A stretch of DNA of 64,000 bases from Maribellus sp. YY47 (GCF_023111095.1 NZ_JALGYW010000011.1:111286-175285), one strand, 5' to 3'; counted from the first letter of the stretch, positions 33,396 to 43,260 are shown. The notes: generated from the letters alone by a model not told the origin. Numbers and translations: made by a program.

Positions 33396-36300
33396 TTAAA
33401 ATCTAACAGATAAAGTACCACCTAAAGTACGAACAGGAGGATTTACTGTTGCGTTTGAAATACCACTGATGTTTCCTGTCAGGAAGCTGTTGTTTCCGCG
33501 GTAATCAGGATCAGAGTATACATTACTTTTGGGCAACCACAATGCAAGGTTACGACCTACAAAGCCAACTGTTACACCTTTCACAATGTCTTGTTTCGCC
33601 AGTAAGGAAGCAGGCAAGTCGTAAGTTATAGCCAATTCCCGGAATCTCCATGCAGCAGCGCTTGTAATAAAGTTAGATGCCACACTCCTGTAATTATCGC
33701 TGGTGAAGAAATCATTCACATCGGTAATGGTAACATTTGTATTGGTGATATATTGGCCGGGATTTGCCGGATCTTCGTAAACTGAGTTAGGGATTACAAA
33801 TCGTTCACGGTGGTTAGCCCCGGTAATTTCAGAGGTACCGGTCCAGGCCATCTCGTTTCCAATCAGGTTGAAATTATAGTGCCCACCCTTGTATTCAAAT
33901 AATGCAGAAAAGGTTAAGCCTTTCCAGTGTATCGACGGATTCAATCCGATAATATGCATAGGCATGGTACGGCCAAATTTTTTGTTTACCTCGTCAATAA
34001 GAGGCATTCCAGTTTCGGCATCCACAATTACATGTCCTTCACCGTCTCTTTTATAATCCGAAGCGTTGAAAATAAATGCAGGTTCTCCGACAACAGCCTG
34101 GTTAGCAGCCATTACATAACCTCCGATGGAAAGCTCCTGTAAATCCTGGTAAATACTTAACACTTCACTGTTATTATACGAATAGTTTGCTGTAAAATTC
34201 AGTTTCCACTCACCCAACTGAACAAGCGGAGTCAGTTTTAACTGGGTTTCAAAACCATAGTTTTTGAATGAAGCTGCGTTAACATAGGCAAAGGTATAAC
34301 CAGTAGAACGAGGAACACGCACATTAACGATCTGGTTTGTATTTTTCTGGGTGTAATAAGTTGCATCAAGATTAATACGATCTCTCAGCATGCTGATTTC
34401 AAAACCGAACTCGGTACTTTCAATAAATTCCGGCTCCAGGTATTTGTCGTATGAAGTATCATCGGCAGAATAACCAGGCATTCCATTGAATGGGAAACCA
34501 TCTCCCTGTGAGAATGTAGCACTCAACAAGTAGGGATTAATATCTGCGTTACCGGTTTTGTTCCAGGAAGCCCGCAATTTCATAAAACCAAAAGCTTCGG
34601 ACTTAAGGGCAGGAATAGCATCGGTCAAGACCAACGACCCGCTTACGCCGGGATAGAAGTAACTGTTATTGCTTGGATCCAAAACCGACGTCTTATCATT
34701 ACGGCCGGTAACTTCGATGTTTGCAAAATTTTTGTAATTCAAACTGGCGCTTCCATAATATGAAAACAAACGTGAGCGCGATTCTGTTGACTCACCTCCC
34801 AGTTCTCCGGGACGTGCCGACACATTAAATAATCCTTCGATAACCAGGTTGCTAGCATTTACTCCGGTAGTTCTGGAGTTGACTTCACGCACATAAGTAC
34901 CTCCGAGCACATTCACTTTAAAGTCTCCAAATGTTTTATGCAGGTTGGCATAAAACTCTGAAGAAAAACGATTGCCAACATAAGTGCTGTTTTCTACACT
35001 CTGAGGAACATTATCCAGCCCTCTACCAGCTCCGTATGAATTGGTAACCAAGCGCTTACCTGTAACCATCGTTACAATACTTTGATGAGTCACAGCTGCC
35101 CTGTAATTTAAGTCTAACCAATCTGTCGGAGAGAGTTTTAAATCAAGACTGCTAATCAGGTTTTGATTTTTCCCTTCTTTACGCCAGGTATCCAGTGCGA
35201 TATATGGGTTAATACCGTAGCGGTTGAAATAGTTATTATATTGTGCAAATTCGTTGTTAACGAAATCTTTATACGAAGTCAGCGGAACCTGTGCAGGTGT
35301 ACTGAAAATAAGGTTCATCAAACCGCCATTTAAACCAACATTATTTGCTGCATAATAGTCGCCCATTGCAGTATTGTCAAAAACATCGTACTTCTGGTAA
35401 ATGTAATTGGTATTAAATGTGGCAGTAAATTTCTTGTAAGTCTGAGAAACGTTCATTCTAACACCTGTCCTTCTGTTTTCGTCATCCGGCATAACACCAT
35501 TATTCTTCGCATCCTGAAGGCTGAGGTAAAAATTCTTGGCAGAGTAAGATATATCATTCTGCATTACGATACCGGTATCAAAGAATTCTTTCCTGCTGTT
35601 ATTAGCAGCGTATTTTACAATTTGCTCGTTCCCATTTTCCAGTACTTCGCCAAGGAGAACATCACTTCCGTCAAATTCAGGTCCCCACGACCAGTTTTCA
35701 TAAGGAATGTATGAGCCAGAACCGCCTGAGCCAAACTGGGTTTGAAATTTAGGGAAGAAAGACACATTGCTAAATTGCGTTGTATTACTAATAACAATGT
35801 CAGGAATATCTGTCTTAGAACCACTTTTAGTAGTAACAACAATCACACCGTTACGTGCATCCGGCCCGTAAACAGCAGCTGCAGAGGTTCCTTTAAGGAC
35901 GTTAATACTTTCAATATCATTCGGATTTATTGTGTTCAATAATCCAAGCCCCACAGGCACACCATCTAAAAGCAACATCGGATTATTACTTCCGGTAAGA
36001 GAACGAATCCCGCGCAGGTTGATTTTTACATCTTCCATAACACCACTATTCAGCGATGAAATATTTAAGCCGGGAACTTTACCTTGCAAGCTTGATGCAA
36101 CATTCATCGACTTTGCCTGAGTTAACTCTTCGCTGTTAATATTTACAGTAGAGTAACCCAGTTCCCTTTTCTGTCGTTGAATACCCAACGCTGTAACAAC
36201 AACTTCGTCAACTCCAATAGTCTCCGGCTGCATGAGCAGGTCAATTACATCTTTGCCAGCAATCGAAACGTCTTGAGTTTTCATTCCAACAAAACTAAAA

Positions 36301-36518
36301 ACAAGTGTAGTAGCATCCTGTGGTACCTTTAGTTCATATTCACCATTAACGTTGGTGATAGTTCCTAATGTAGTACCTTTCACTGCTACCGATACTCCGG
36401 GTATAGGCAGATTATCCTCTGAAGACGTAACAGTACCTGTTATGGTCTTGGTTTGAGCATTTGCTACCAAATTACCCATGAAAAGGAGAATCGATAAAAG
36501 AATCGCAATTTTTTTCAT
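33396..36518 (-). CDS. SusC/RagA-family TonB-linked outer-membrane transporter 1
   Basis: The 1040-residue protein has a signal peptide (1-21), a carboxypeptidase-D-like regulatory domain (about 24-105, ITGTVTSSEDNLPIPGVSVA), a TonB box region with GVDEVVVTALG, a plug domain (about 115-225) and a large beta barrel ending in LGGTLSVRF. No N-terminal STN signalling domain is visible, so it is not predicted to signal to an anti-sigma factor. It imports a substrate, probably an oligosaccharide or a peptide, with its SusD partner. Its first 28 codons and leader are very similar to those of the second susC gene at 39.5-42.8 kb. Confidence 0.93.
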   Translation of the reverse strand: MKKIAILLSILLFMGNLVANAQTKTITGTVTSSEDNLPIPGVSVAVKGTTLGTITNVNGEYELKVPQDATTLVFSFVGMKTQDVSIAGKDVIDLLMQPETIGVDEVVVTALGIQRQKRELGYSTVNINSEELTQAKSMNVASSLQGKVPGLNISSLNSGVMEDVKINLRGIRSLTGSNNPMLLLDGVPVGLGLLNTINPNDIESINVLKGTSAAAVYGPDARNGVIVVTTKSGSKTDIPDIVISNTTQFSNVSFFPKFQTQFGSGGSGSYIPYENWSWGPEFDGSDVLLGEVLENGNEQIVKYAANNSRKEFFDTGIVMQNDISYSAKNFYLSLQDAKNNGVMPDDENRRTGVRMNVSQTYKKFTATFNTNYIYQKYDVFDNTAMGDYYAANNVGLNGGLMNLIFSTPAQVPLTSYKDFVNNEFAQYNNYFNRYGINPYIALDTWRKEGKNQNLISSLDLKLSPTDWLDLNYRAAVTHQSIVTMVTGKRLVTNSYGAGRGLDNVPQSVENSTYVGNRFSSEFYANLHKTFGDFKVNVLGGTYVREVNSRTTGVNASNLVIEGLFNVSARPGELGGESTESRSRLFSYYGSASLNYKNFANIEVTGRNDKTSVLDPSNNSYFYPGVSGSLVLTDAIPALKSEAFGFMKLRASWNKTGNADINPYLLSATFSQGDGFPFNGMPGYSADDTSYDKYLEPEFIESTEFGFEISMLRDRINLDATYYTQKNTNQIVNVRVPRSTGYTFAYVNAASFKNYGFETQLKLTPLVQLGEWKLNFTANYSYNNSEVLSIYQDLQELSIGGYVMAANQAVVGEPAFIFNASDYKRDGEGHVIVDAETGMPLIDEVNKKFGRTMPMHIIGLNPSIHWKGLTFSALFEYKGGHYNFNLIGNEMAWTGTSEITGANHRERFVIPNSVYEDPANPGQYITNTNVTITDVNDFFTSDNYRSVASNFITSAAAWRFRELAITYDLPASLLAKQDIVKGVTVGFVGRNLALWLPKSNVYSDPDYRGNNSFLTGNISGISNATVNPPVRTLGGTLSVRF

Positions 36519-36608
36519 AGAAATAATTTTAGTTATTAATAAACAGCTATAAACATTAAAGTTTCTCTCATTTCCTTATCATCTGAATTTAACATTCAGA
36601 ATTCATTC

Positions 36609-36806
36609 TTAAATCATTGAAGCACGATTACCAAATGCATAAGGGGGATTTTGAATACAAAAAACCGGGAGGCTAAAATTTCTACGAAGGGTAATAGTGA
36701 GTATATGCAGAGTGAGTGCCCCCCGGCTATTCATTCTTTTTAGTTGCAATTTTTTCAGTAAAAAAAATCTGGAAAAACAAAAGACGTTTCCTACATACCC
36801 CTTCAT
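36609..36806 (-). other. Possible leader peptide in the leader of susC 1
   Basis: The open frame starts at 36806 after a sequence (CTGTTTCTATG) that is also present in the other leader (43122). The first about 48 residues are conserved between both leaders: a basic start with LKKLQLKR, then ALTLHILTITLRR, then SLPV. Differences between the copies are often synonymous or conservative. After that the frames diverge in length (65 and 78 residues), so only the first part is likely to be a real leader peptide. It runs through the conserved hairpin at 36665-36726. I do not know this family, and it may be an RNA element only. Confidence 0.3.
36665..36726 (-). promoter_or_regulatory. Conserved leader hairpin of susC 1
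   Basis: On the minus-strand transcript CCGGGGGGC (36726-36718) pairs with GCCTCCCGG (36673-36665), with one G-U pair, around a 44-base loop, and six T follow in the transcript direction (to 36659). The same structure is at 42981-43042 in the second leader, where the first arm is CCGGGAGGC. The change from G to A is compatible with pairing on the minus strand only, which supports an RNA made in the susC direction. The hairpin could act as an attenuator or end a short RNA (inference). Confidence 0.5.
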
Positions 36807-36904
36807 AGAAACAGCTTTAATAATAATTAAACAGCGTATAAATTAAAATTGATTTTTTCAGGATTCCCCCAAATCCATGAATCATCTATTACCCTAAAAT
36901 CAAC

Positions 36905-36944
36905 TGTTAAAAAACCATTTGTTTAATGGTTAATTTTTTTAACA
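36905..36944. promoter_or_regulatory. Interrupted dyad in the leader of susC 1
   Basis: TGTTAA (36905-36910) and TTAACA (36939-36944) enclose a second dyad (AACCATT at 36914-36920 with AATGGTT at 36925-36931). The outer part and the inner one are repeated at 43224-43260 in the other leader. It lies about 390 bases upstream of the susC start, so it is a candidate operator for the regulator of both operons. Confidence 0.4.
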
Positions 36945-37166
36945 CTTACAAATGTGAAAAAAAAAATCAAACTTCCAAAAAATATGAAAGCAATTTTCAA
37001 TCATCCTCACTAATACATAAGAAATACAAACCAACTGTATTTTATTTTTAAATACACGAAAAATATCGAAAGAACAGCAAATAATCGTCTAGAAGCACCA
37101 TGATTGTTAACATTTGTGGCTATTACCCTGAAGTTTATCGGGAGCTTTTCCCGTACTCACCCTACC

Positions 37167-37210
37167 CAAAAAAATAAGAGTGGACTTACTTATTTATCAG
37201 CCCACTCTTA
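37167..37210 (-). terminator. Terminator after the frameshifted gene
   Basis: TAAGAGTGG (37175-37183) and CCACTCTTA (37202-37210) form the stem. On the minus strand a T tract (A run at 37168-37174) follows. It lies 44 bases beyond the stop codon of the broken gene, which suggests that the gene was once transcribed in its own right. Confidence 0.7.
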
Positions 37211-37253
37211 ATTTTCATTCGATTTTATATCAAACTTCTGATCGTGTGAAATT

Positions 37254-37756
37254 TTAATTAATTCTTTGTGAGTACAAAATCATAAACCCCCAGGTACCTT
37301 GATCAATACCGATGGTAAATGTCATTATGTAGGTTCCATCACAGGTGTTAAGCTCACCAAATCCTTGGTAGTTATATGCGGTATAGGGGTATCCCCATGG
37401 TATTAAATTAGAAGCAAGTACGGTTTTTTCCGCAATTGCAGAGTAGTCCTGTTCGTTTATGATCATTTTTAATGGTCCGTGATCTTCATCATGACCTTCA
37501 ATTGCAGCCAGACCAGATACATATACGATATACTCATCAGCCGGATCTACGGTTATGGTAAGATTACCGTCCAAGCCACAGCTGTCGCTTACAGCATGAT
37601 AGCTTCCGGAAGCCATATCAGAATTGTAAGCACAAAACACTGCAGCGTTAAATGCGGCGCTGGAAAAGTAGCTTTCTTGCCCTTGAATGGTTATGACTAT
37701 AATGGTATCCTTTCACCTCCATCAGCCGTGCGAAATTTTACTTCGGAAAATAACAT
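37254..37756 (-). pseudogene. Frameshifted remnant of an exported or surface protein gene
   Basis: A long C-terminal frame (37254-37712; the only in-frame starts are GTG at 37640 and internal ATG) has no signal peptide. Its upstream neighbour is a short frame starting ATG at 37756 that reads FSEVKFRTADGGER and then stops. One extra A in the run GGTGAAAGG near 37710 would join the two frames into one protein of about 170 residues. A stop codon directly precedes that ATG, so the N-terminus is missing too. The encoded part is beta-rich with VDPADEYIVYVSG and ends in MILYSQRIN. I do not recognise the family. It sits where a third gene of the second susCD operon might be expected. Confidence 0.5.
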
Positions 37757-38022
37757 TCAACCACAGCAATAAATCAATGGCCCATAAGTGCAGAAAAACA
37801 GTAATGGACCGGATTAAATCAAAATTGGGTTGTTGGCAACCATATTAATACAACCTTGACAACAGCTGGCTACAATATGATGAAAAGCTCAGAAACAGTA
37901 AAAGGAGTGCATTTTATGTTCATTTTTGTACTGTACAATTGGAGCAAAAGGAAACAATGATTTTACTAAAGAATCGTCTGTTTGAGAATTATCTGTTTTT
38001 CATGATTGACTAGCTAGTACAT
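37757..38022. other. Intergenic region without a recognisable gene
   Basis: The region between the broken gene and the terminator of the second susCD operon holds a small hairpin (GGTTG at 37829-37833 with CAACC at 37838-37842), but no gene, promoter or mobile element could be supported. Confidence 0.4.
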
Positions 38023-38053
38023 AAAAAAAACCGCTGAGGCTAACCTCAACGGC
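38023..38053 (-). terminator. Terminator of the second susCD operon
   Basis: CCGCTGAGG (38031-38039) and CCTCAACGG (38044-38052) pair with one mismatch. On the minus strand the T tract is long (A run at 38023-38030). It lies 63 bases beyond the susD stop codon. Confidence 0.85.
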
Positions 38054-38115
38054 TTCAATAAATGTCTTTTAAGTTTGTCCGCGTATTTTGGAACAATTAA
38101 AATATTTACTAGTTC

Positions 38116-39561
38116 CTAATAAATATCCCAGAACAATTTTGTACTCAATTCGTCTCCACCAATAGCAGCAGCTGCAGCAGCCCAATTTGTTGAATTGTAC
38201 TGTTGCTCGTTAGTTGGGTAGGTGAATCGAACCGGAATAGATGTAACTCCGGTAGGTGGACTTGGTGGCATTACCAATACGGACGGGTAGTCTAATCTCC
38301 GCCAGAAGGTATAACCAATAAAGCCCCGTGTGTACATAGCCAACCAGGCTTGTGTACCAATCGCATCTTTCCATACATCATAGGAAGAGTAAGACTGTGA
38401 AGCCAAATAGGTCTCAGCTTCGGCCTCAGTACCTCCCCACTGTATAATGGAAGCGGTAACCGCTGCGTTATAATACGTTTCAGCATCAGCGCCAACGCTC
38501 CAACCACGGGCAGCAGCTTCTGCCAGGTAAAACTGAACCTCATCAAAAGTCATGAAGAAGCCAGGGAAATCGGGTTCTTCCAAGGCTGCATCGTAATGTA
38601 CTTTTGTACTGTACGAACCGCCAGATGCACCATAAGGGGTGGTAATTCCGTCAAGATCATCAAAGTAATTGTCAATTCTCGGGTCTTCAATATCAGTCAT
38701 TAAATCAACCATCCCTTTAACCATTACAAAATCGTGACGCCCGCTGGCTACCAAATCATTGTATAGCTCATTCACATAAGGCAGTGACTTTTCGTACGGG
38801 AAGAATGCACTTTCGCTTTGACTCACAAAAACCCCATCATAATGTGCTTCAACGGTTGATTTTCCTAAAGCAGACAATGGACCATCAGCAATACCAATAC
38901 CCAACTTCACCAATAAGCTATGTCCGAATTTAATCCAGGATCCAACGTCTCCGTTATAAATTAAATCAGCGGTGCCAAAACTTTCATCAGAAACATCAAG
39001 GGCTGCAACAGCGGCTTCGGCACGGGCAATTAAATCTGTATAGATTGCCTGTGCATCATCATAAGCAGGAGTGTAATTATCCTTGTCTAATGCCTCGCTA
39101 TAAGGAATGTCTCCAAAAATATCCACCAAACGTTGGTATACAAAAACATTTACCAATTCAATAACTGCCAGCTGATTTGCCTTAACAATTTGCTTCGACT
39201 CCAGGTTAGGCTCAGTAAGCGTCTGTGCTTCAATAATTCCATACGCATCTTTTAAATCGTATAAAGCAGCATAAAACACCCTGAAAATCTGTTCCGGAAT
39301 TTCACGGCTCGTAATGTTATAGTTCGCTTCATCCCTGTACGAACGCTCTGTCCAATATTGGGCCATCAGCTTCCAAATGTTGTAGTTAACGTTCGTGCTG
39401 GATATTTGATCAATAATTTCGATTTGTGCATTGGTAAGCAAAACGCTTGCACTTACTTTTTCCGGCCGGGTTGTGTCAACATTCATTTCTGTGAAATTAT
39501 CGGTACATGAAAACAGAAATCCCAGAAAAAGTACGATTATATATAATTTTCTATTTCTCAT
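38116..39561 (-). CDS. SusD/RagB-family nutrient-binding lipoprotein
   Basis: The 481-residue lipoprotein (lipobox LFSC, Cys19, followed by TDNFTEMN) belongs to the same SusD-like group as the protein at 31.8-33.4 kb. The N-terminal NVDTTRPEKVSASVLLTNAQ segment, the helical TPR-like core and the C-terminal PTNEQQYNSTNW segment are typical. It lies 12 bases after its susC partner, so the pair is one operon. Which nutrient it binds is not visible. This operon has no intact third gene. Confidence 0.9.
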   Translation of the reverse strand: MRNRKLYIIVLFLGFLFSCTDNFTEMNVDTTRPEKVSASVLLTNAQIEIIDQISSTNVNYNIWKLMAQYWTERSYRDEANYNITSREIPEQIFRVFYAALYDLKDAYGIIEAQTLTEPNLESKQIVKANQLAVIELVNVFVYQRLVDIFGDIPYSEALDKDNYTPAYDDAQAIYTDLIARAEAAVAALDVSDESFGTADLIYNGDVGSWIKFGHSLLVKLGIGIADGPLSALGKSTVEAHYDGVFVSQSESAFFPYEKSLPYVNELYNDLVASGRHDFVMVKGMVDLMTDIEDPRIDNYFDDLDGITTPYGASGGSYSTKVHYDAALEEPDFPGFFMTFDEVQFYLAEAAARGWSVGADAETYYNAAVTASIIQWGGTEAEAETYLASQSYSSYDVWKDAIGTQAWLAMYTRGFIGYTFWRRLDYPSVLVMPPSPPTGVTSIPVRFTYPTNEQQYNSTNWAAAAAAIGGDELSTKLFWDIY

Positions 39562-39573
39562 TTTTACAACGTA

Positions 39574-42500
39574 TTAAAAATTAACATTTAATGTAAAACC
39601 AATATTGCGCGTTGATGGCATTACACCACTTTGCCAACCTTGAATATTTCCTGCACCTTGAGAAGTCTCCGGATCGGCATAAGGAAGGTTTTTATGAATA
39701 ATCCACAAGTTTGAACCCACCAATGCAATTGAAGCGTCCTGAATAAATATGTTATCAAAAAGAGACTTAGGCAAGCTATAAGTAACCGACAACTCTCTTA
39801 GCTTAACATAGCTGGCATCGTAAATAAACAAAGCATTGGGTGCATAGTACGACCCAACCGGAGTATAATACGTTCCCATATCTTCCGAACGTACCGTATT
39901 GGGCGCACCGTCAGCAGTTACTCCTCTTAGTATCACACCGCCACCACCAGCAACATAATTACGCACAGGGTTTCCAAGGTCGTTCAAACCGGCGCTCTCC
40001 TTATACAAACCGGTAGATGAACCGTACCAATGGTCTAACGAGAATACATCACCACCATGTTTCCAGTCGATTAAGAAACTAAGCTTAAGATTTTTATAAC
40101 TGAACGTATTGCGAAGACCGCCAATCCAGTCTGGATTTACATCTCCAATAATCTGATCTGATGCGCTAACATCGTAGTAACCATCGGTTATAATGCGATG
40201 TGCTTCATCTTTAATATCATTGTAATACATAAAATCGGTACCATGAATGGTTCCCATAGCATAGCCTTTTACAGCATTAACGGTAACACCTCCCTGCAGG
40301 TCTGCAAGTTGCAATTTCTCCAAACCTTCAGCCATGTCAATAACCTTGTTTTTATTTTTCGACCAGTTTAAAACAAGGTCCCATGTAAAACCGCGTTGTT
40401 TTACCGGTGTTGCGTTGAGCATAATTTCAACACCTTTATTACTAACTTCTCCGGCATTTACATATATAAAGCTAGAACCTGATCCATAAGAAATTGCTGC
40501 CGGCATAATTTGATCAACAGTTCTGTTATCGTAAACGGCAACATCGAGACCCAAACGGTTTTTTACAAAGTTCAGGGTTAAACCTGCTTCCAAACTTTTT
40601 GATCTCTCCGGTTTCAACTCAACATTATTAATTGTGTTGTCGTTTGATGCAACTCCATTTCCCCTAAAAGGATAGTATTGGTCATAAGTATTATATAAAC
40701 TGGCAAAAGGGGCATCATTACCCACTTCGGCATAATTTAAACGCACTTTACCAAAGCTAAACCATTCCTGATCAATGAACTTCGTAAAAATAAAACTACC
40801 CGTAGCAGATGGGTACACATAAGTACGATTATTTGGAGCCAAAGTAGAAGCCTGGTCAACACGAACCGAACCTTCAAGAAATAAAATATCGTTGTACCCC
40901 AATGATGCATTTGCAAAATAACCATTCACCTGGATCTTTGGCGCATGCTCAATCGGCAATTCCAACGGAGATGCAGTATTGGCAAGCGAATAAATTCCTT
41001 CAACTGCCAATCCTCCGTTTGTGGATGCCCAAAAATCGGTAGAGTTTTGTTTCCGAATGTTGGTACCTATCAAGCCTGTTAAGTTCAACTTATCAGTAAT
41101 GTCTTTATTGAAGTTGGCCATCAAATCGAAGTTGTATTCTGAAAAATCTCCTCTTTTCACTGAATAACCCGACGATGTATCGTTATAACCAACACCAAAA
41201 GCCTCCGCAATAGACCCCACAGCAAGTCTTTCTTCTTCAAGGAATGAATAATAGTCTACAGATACACGCCCCGTAAATGACAGGAAGTCGGCAACTTGCC
41301 AATCGAACTTGGTATAACCGATAAAGCGGCTACGCGAGTCGGTTTGGTAGTTTCTGTAACGTTGCCAATAGGGGTTATTCCAATAAGCCGGGCTGGTATC
41401 GCCTGGCTCGTTCATGTTCCAGGTGGCATTTACCCCCAATTGCTCGTACGCTCTTTTTTGCTCAAGAATATCAACATTGGTTTGCCACCACTGGCGAAAA
41501 CCGGAAATCAGGTTACCAGAATAACCGGTTATGTTTCTTCCTTTCGTTTCGGTTTTAATGAAATTGGCAAAAGACGAGACTTTCAATTTAGACGTAATAT
41601 CATAACTGCCGGAAAAGCTAAAGTTATTTTTATCCAGCTCACTGTTTGGCATAATACCACTTTGCTGCAGATTCTGGTAAGAAAACCGGTAGGTTAAATT
41701 ATCGCTGCCACCAGTAACCTGAATCGAGTTAGACGTTGTTGTCGCTGTTTCAAAAAATTCGATCGGATCGTTTTTAGCAGCAACCCAAGGCATAGCTTTA
41801 CCATAGGTATCTAAACCGGGCCAGAATGCATTCCATTGGTAAACATTCAAACCGACATTGAAAGATTCTCCCATTGATGCATCCTCATAAGTAGGAACGA
41901 TGTACTCATCAGTTCCGTCATCGTTCCAGTCCCAGTATTCAAGTCCCGGATAATCTGAATCACTATACCAGTCTATTCCATAACCGCCACCGTATTCCTT
42001 CTGATACTCAGGAAATGTACTTTTATCCACAAACCCAAGGGTAACATTTCCGGCATAAGATATCCCCAGGTTTTTCCCTTTAGCTCCCTTTTTAGTTGTT
42101 ATAAGAATCACACCATTCGCAGCTCTCGACCCGTAAAGCGCGGTTGCCGCTGCTCCCTTCAATACCGAAATCGACTCAATGTCGTTAGGATTAATATCAG
42201 AAGCGGTGCTACCGTAGTCGTATCCACGCCCCCCTCTTTTCTGGTACGAGTCATTCATAATCGTATTGTCAATAGGCACACCGTCAACAACAAACAAGGC
42301 CTGGTTGTTTCCGGTTAATGAAGCTGAACCACGAACAATGACGTTTGTAGATCCACCAAAGTTTGTGTTTGTTTTTATGTCGAGCCCGGCAACTTTTCCT
42401 GAAAGTGCTGAGGTAAAATCAGCTCCTTTTATTGTGCTGATCTCCTCTCCTCCTACTTGTTGTACAGAATACCCCAAAGATTTCCTTTCCCGGGAAATGC

Positions 42501-42834
42501 CAAGAGCCGTAACAACCACCTCGTCAACTCCAATAATCGCATTTTCCATCTTCACGGCAAAATTGGTCTGTGAACCAATCTCCACCTCAAGATTCTTCAT
42601 CCCTATGAAGCTAAATAATAAATACTTAGCATCAGCCGGAACAGTCAATTCAAACCGACCATCCAGATTAGTAACTGTTCCAAGGGTTGTTCCCTTTACT
42701 GAAACCGACACTCCGGGTATTGGCATATCATCCTCACCAGAAGTAACTGTACCGATTATACTCCTAGTCTGAGCATTCACCACCAAATTACCCATGAAAA
42801 GGAGAATCGATAAAAGAATCGCAATTTTTTTCAT
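39574..42834 (-). CDS. SusC/RagA-family TonB-linked outer-membrane transporter 2
   Basis: The 1086-residue protein has a signal peptide (1-21), a carboxypeptidase-D-like regulatory domain (about 24-105), a TonB box region with GVDEVVVTALG, a plug domain (about 110-235) and a beta barrel ending in IGFTLNVNF. It has no STN signalling domain. The first 21 residues match those of the first SusC at all but one position and the regulatory domain is similar, but the barrels differ widely, so the two import different substrates with their own SusD partners (inference). Confidence 0.93.
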   Translation of the reverse strand: MKKIAILLSILLFMGNLVVNAQTRSIIGTVTSGEDDMPIPGVSVSVKGTTLGTVTNLDGRFELTVPADAKYLLFSFIGMKNLEVEIGSQTNFAVKMENAIIGVDEVVVTALGISRERKSLGYSVQQVGGEEISTIKGADFTSALSGKVAGLDIKTNTNFGGSTNVIVRGSASLTGNNQALFVVDGVPIDNTIMNDSYQKRGGRGYDYGSTASDINPNDIESISVLKGAAATALYGSRAANGVILITTKKGAKGKNLGISYAGNVTLGFVDKSTFPEYQKEYGGGYGIDWYSDSDYPGLEYWDWNDDGTDEYIVPTYEDASMGESFNVGLNVYQWNAFWPGLDTYGKAMPWVAAKNDPIEFFETATTTSNSIQVTGGSDNLTYRFSYQNLQQSGIMPNSELDKNNFSFSGSYDITSKLKVSSFANFIKTETKGRNITGYSGNLISGFRQWWQTNVDILEQKRAYEQLGVNATWNMNEPGDTSPAYWNNPYWQRYRNYQTDSRSRFIGYTKFDWQVADFLSFTGRVSVDYYSFLEEERLAVGSIAEAFGVGYNDTSSGYSVKRGDFSEYNFDLMANFNKDITDKLNLTGLIGTNIRKQNSTDFWASTNGGLAVEGIYSLANTASPLELPIEHAPKIQVNGYFANASLGYNDILFLEGSVRVDQASTLAPNNRTYVYPSATGSFIFTKFIDQEWFSFGKVRLNYAEVGNDAPFASLYNTYDQYYPFRGNGVASNDNTINNVELKPERSKSLEAGLTLNFVKNRLGLDVAVYDNRTVDQIMPAAISYGSGSSFIYVNAGEVSNKGVEIMLNATPVKQRGFTWDLVLNWSKNKNKVIDMAEGLEKLQLADLQGGVTVNAVKGYAMGTIHGTDFMYYNDIKDEAHRIITDGYYDVSASDQIIGDVNPDWIGGLRNTFSYKNLKLSFLIDWKHGGDVFSLDHWYGSSTGLYKESAGLNDLGNPVRNYVAGGGGVILRGVTADGAPNTVRSEDMGTYYTPVGSYYAPNALFIYDASYVKLRELSVTYSLPKSLFDNIFIQDASIALVGSNLWIIHKNLPYADPETSQGAGNIQGWQSGVMPSTRNIGFTLNVNF

Positions 42835-42885
42835 AAAAATAATTTTAGTTATTAATAGACAACTTAGAACGTTAAAGCAACTTTC

Positions 42886-43122
42886 TTAACAGAACCTTCT
42901 GAAATATCTTTTTAGGAATATACTTTCGGTAACACACAGTATGATAACACAATGAATATGAGAAACAATAAAATACAGAACCGGGAGGCTAGAAATTCTA
43001 CGAAGGGTAATAGTGAGTATATGCAGAGTGAGCGCCTCCCGGCCATTTATTCTCTTTAGTTGCAGTTTTTTCGATAAAAAAAGACTGGAAAAACAAAAGA
43101 CGTTTTTTACAAATCGCGCCAT
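42886..43122 (-). other. Possible leader peptide in the leader of susC 2
   Basis: The frame starts at 43122 after CTGTTTCTATG, as in the other leader. About 48 residues match the leader at 36609-36806, including LKR, the segment ALTLHILTITLRR and SLPV. Beyond that the sequence and length differ, which argues that only the conserved part is functional. A peptide rich in leucine and threonine that crosses a hairpin would fit translation-coupled attenuation, but this is only a hypothesis. Confidence 0.3.
42981..43042 (-). promoter_or_regulatory. Conserved leader hairpin of susC 2
   Basis: On the minus-strand transcript CCGGGAGGC (43042-43034) pairs perfectly with GCCTCCCGG (42989-42981) around a 44-base loop. 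The loop matches that of the first copy almost base for base. The T tract after it is weaker than in copy 1. It lies about 150 bases before the susC start codon. Confidence 0.5.
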
Positions 43123-43223
43123 AGAAACAGCTTAAATCATAATTAAACAGCATTTAAATAAAAATTGATTTTTCGATCAGGATTCCCCCAAATCCATTAA
43201 TCATCTATCACGCTAAGATCAAT

Positions 43224-43260
43224 TGTTAAAAATCATTTTCAATGGTTAATTTTTTTAACA
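43224..43260. promoter_or_regulatory. Interrupted dyad in the leader of susC 2
   Basis: TGTTAA (43224-43229) and TTAACA (43255-43260) enclose an inner dyad, as at 36905-36944 but three bases shorter in the middle. It is a candidate operator, because the position relative to the hairpin is conserved. Confidence 0.4.

Larger units (their letters stand above)
36519..37166 (-). repeat. susC leader, copy 1 of a duplicated leader
   Basis: Two blocks of this leader are shared with the leader at 42835-43275. One spans the susC start (36475-36545 matches 42791-42865 almost base for base). The other (about 36656-36960 matches about 42972-43275) holds the hairpin, the possible leader peptide and the dyad. 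The bases between them (about 36546-36655) do not match. No clear primary promoter was found. The rest, to 37166, holds nothing that I recognise. Confidence 0.65.

Noticed and set aside
37829..37842. GGTTG/CAACC hairpin as a fourth ECF-type promoter
   Set aside because: Neither strand has CATCT or AATCT at the 16-base spacing, so it does not fit the motif.
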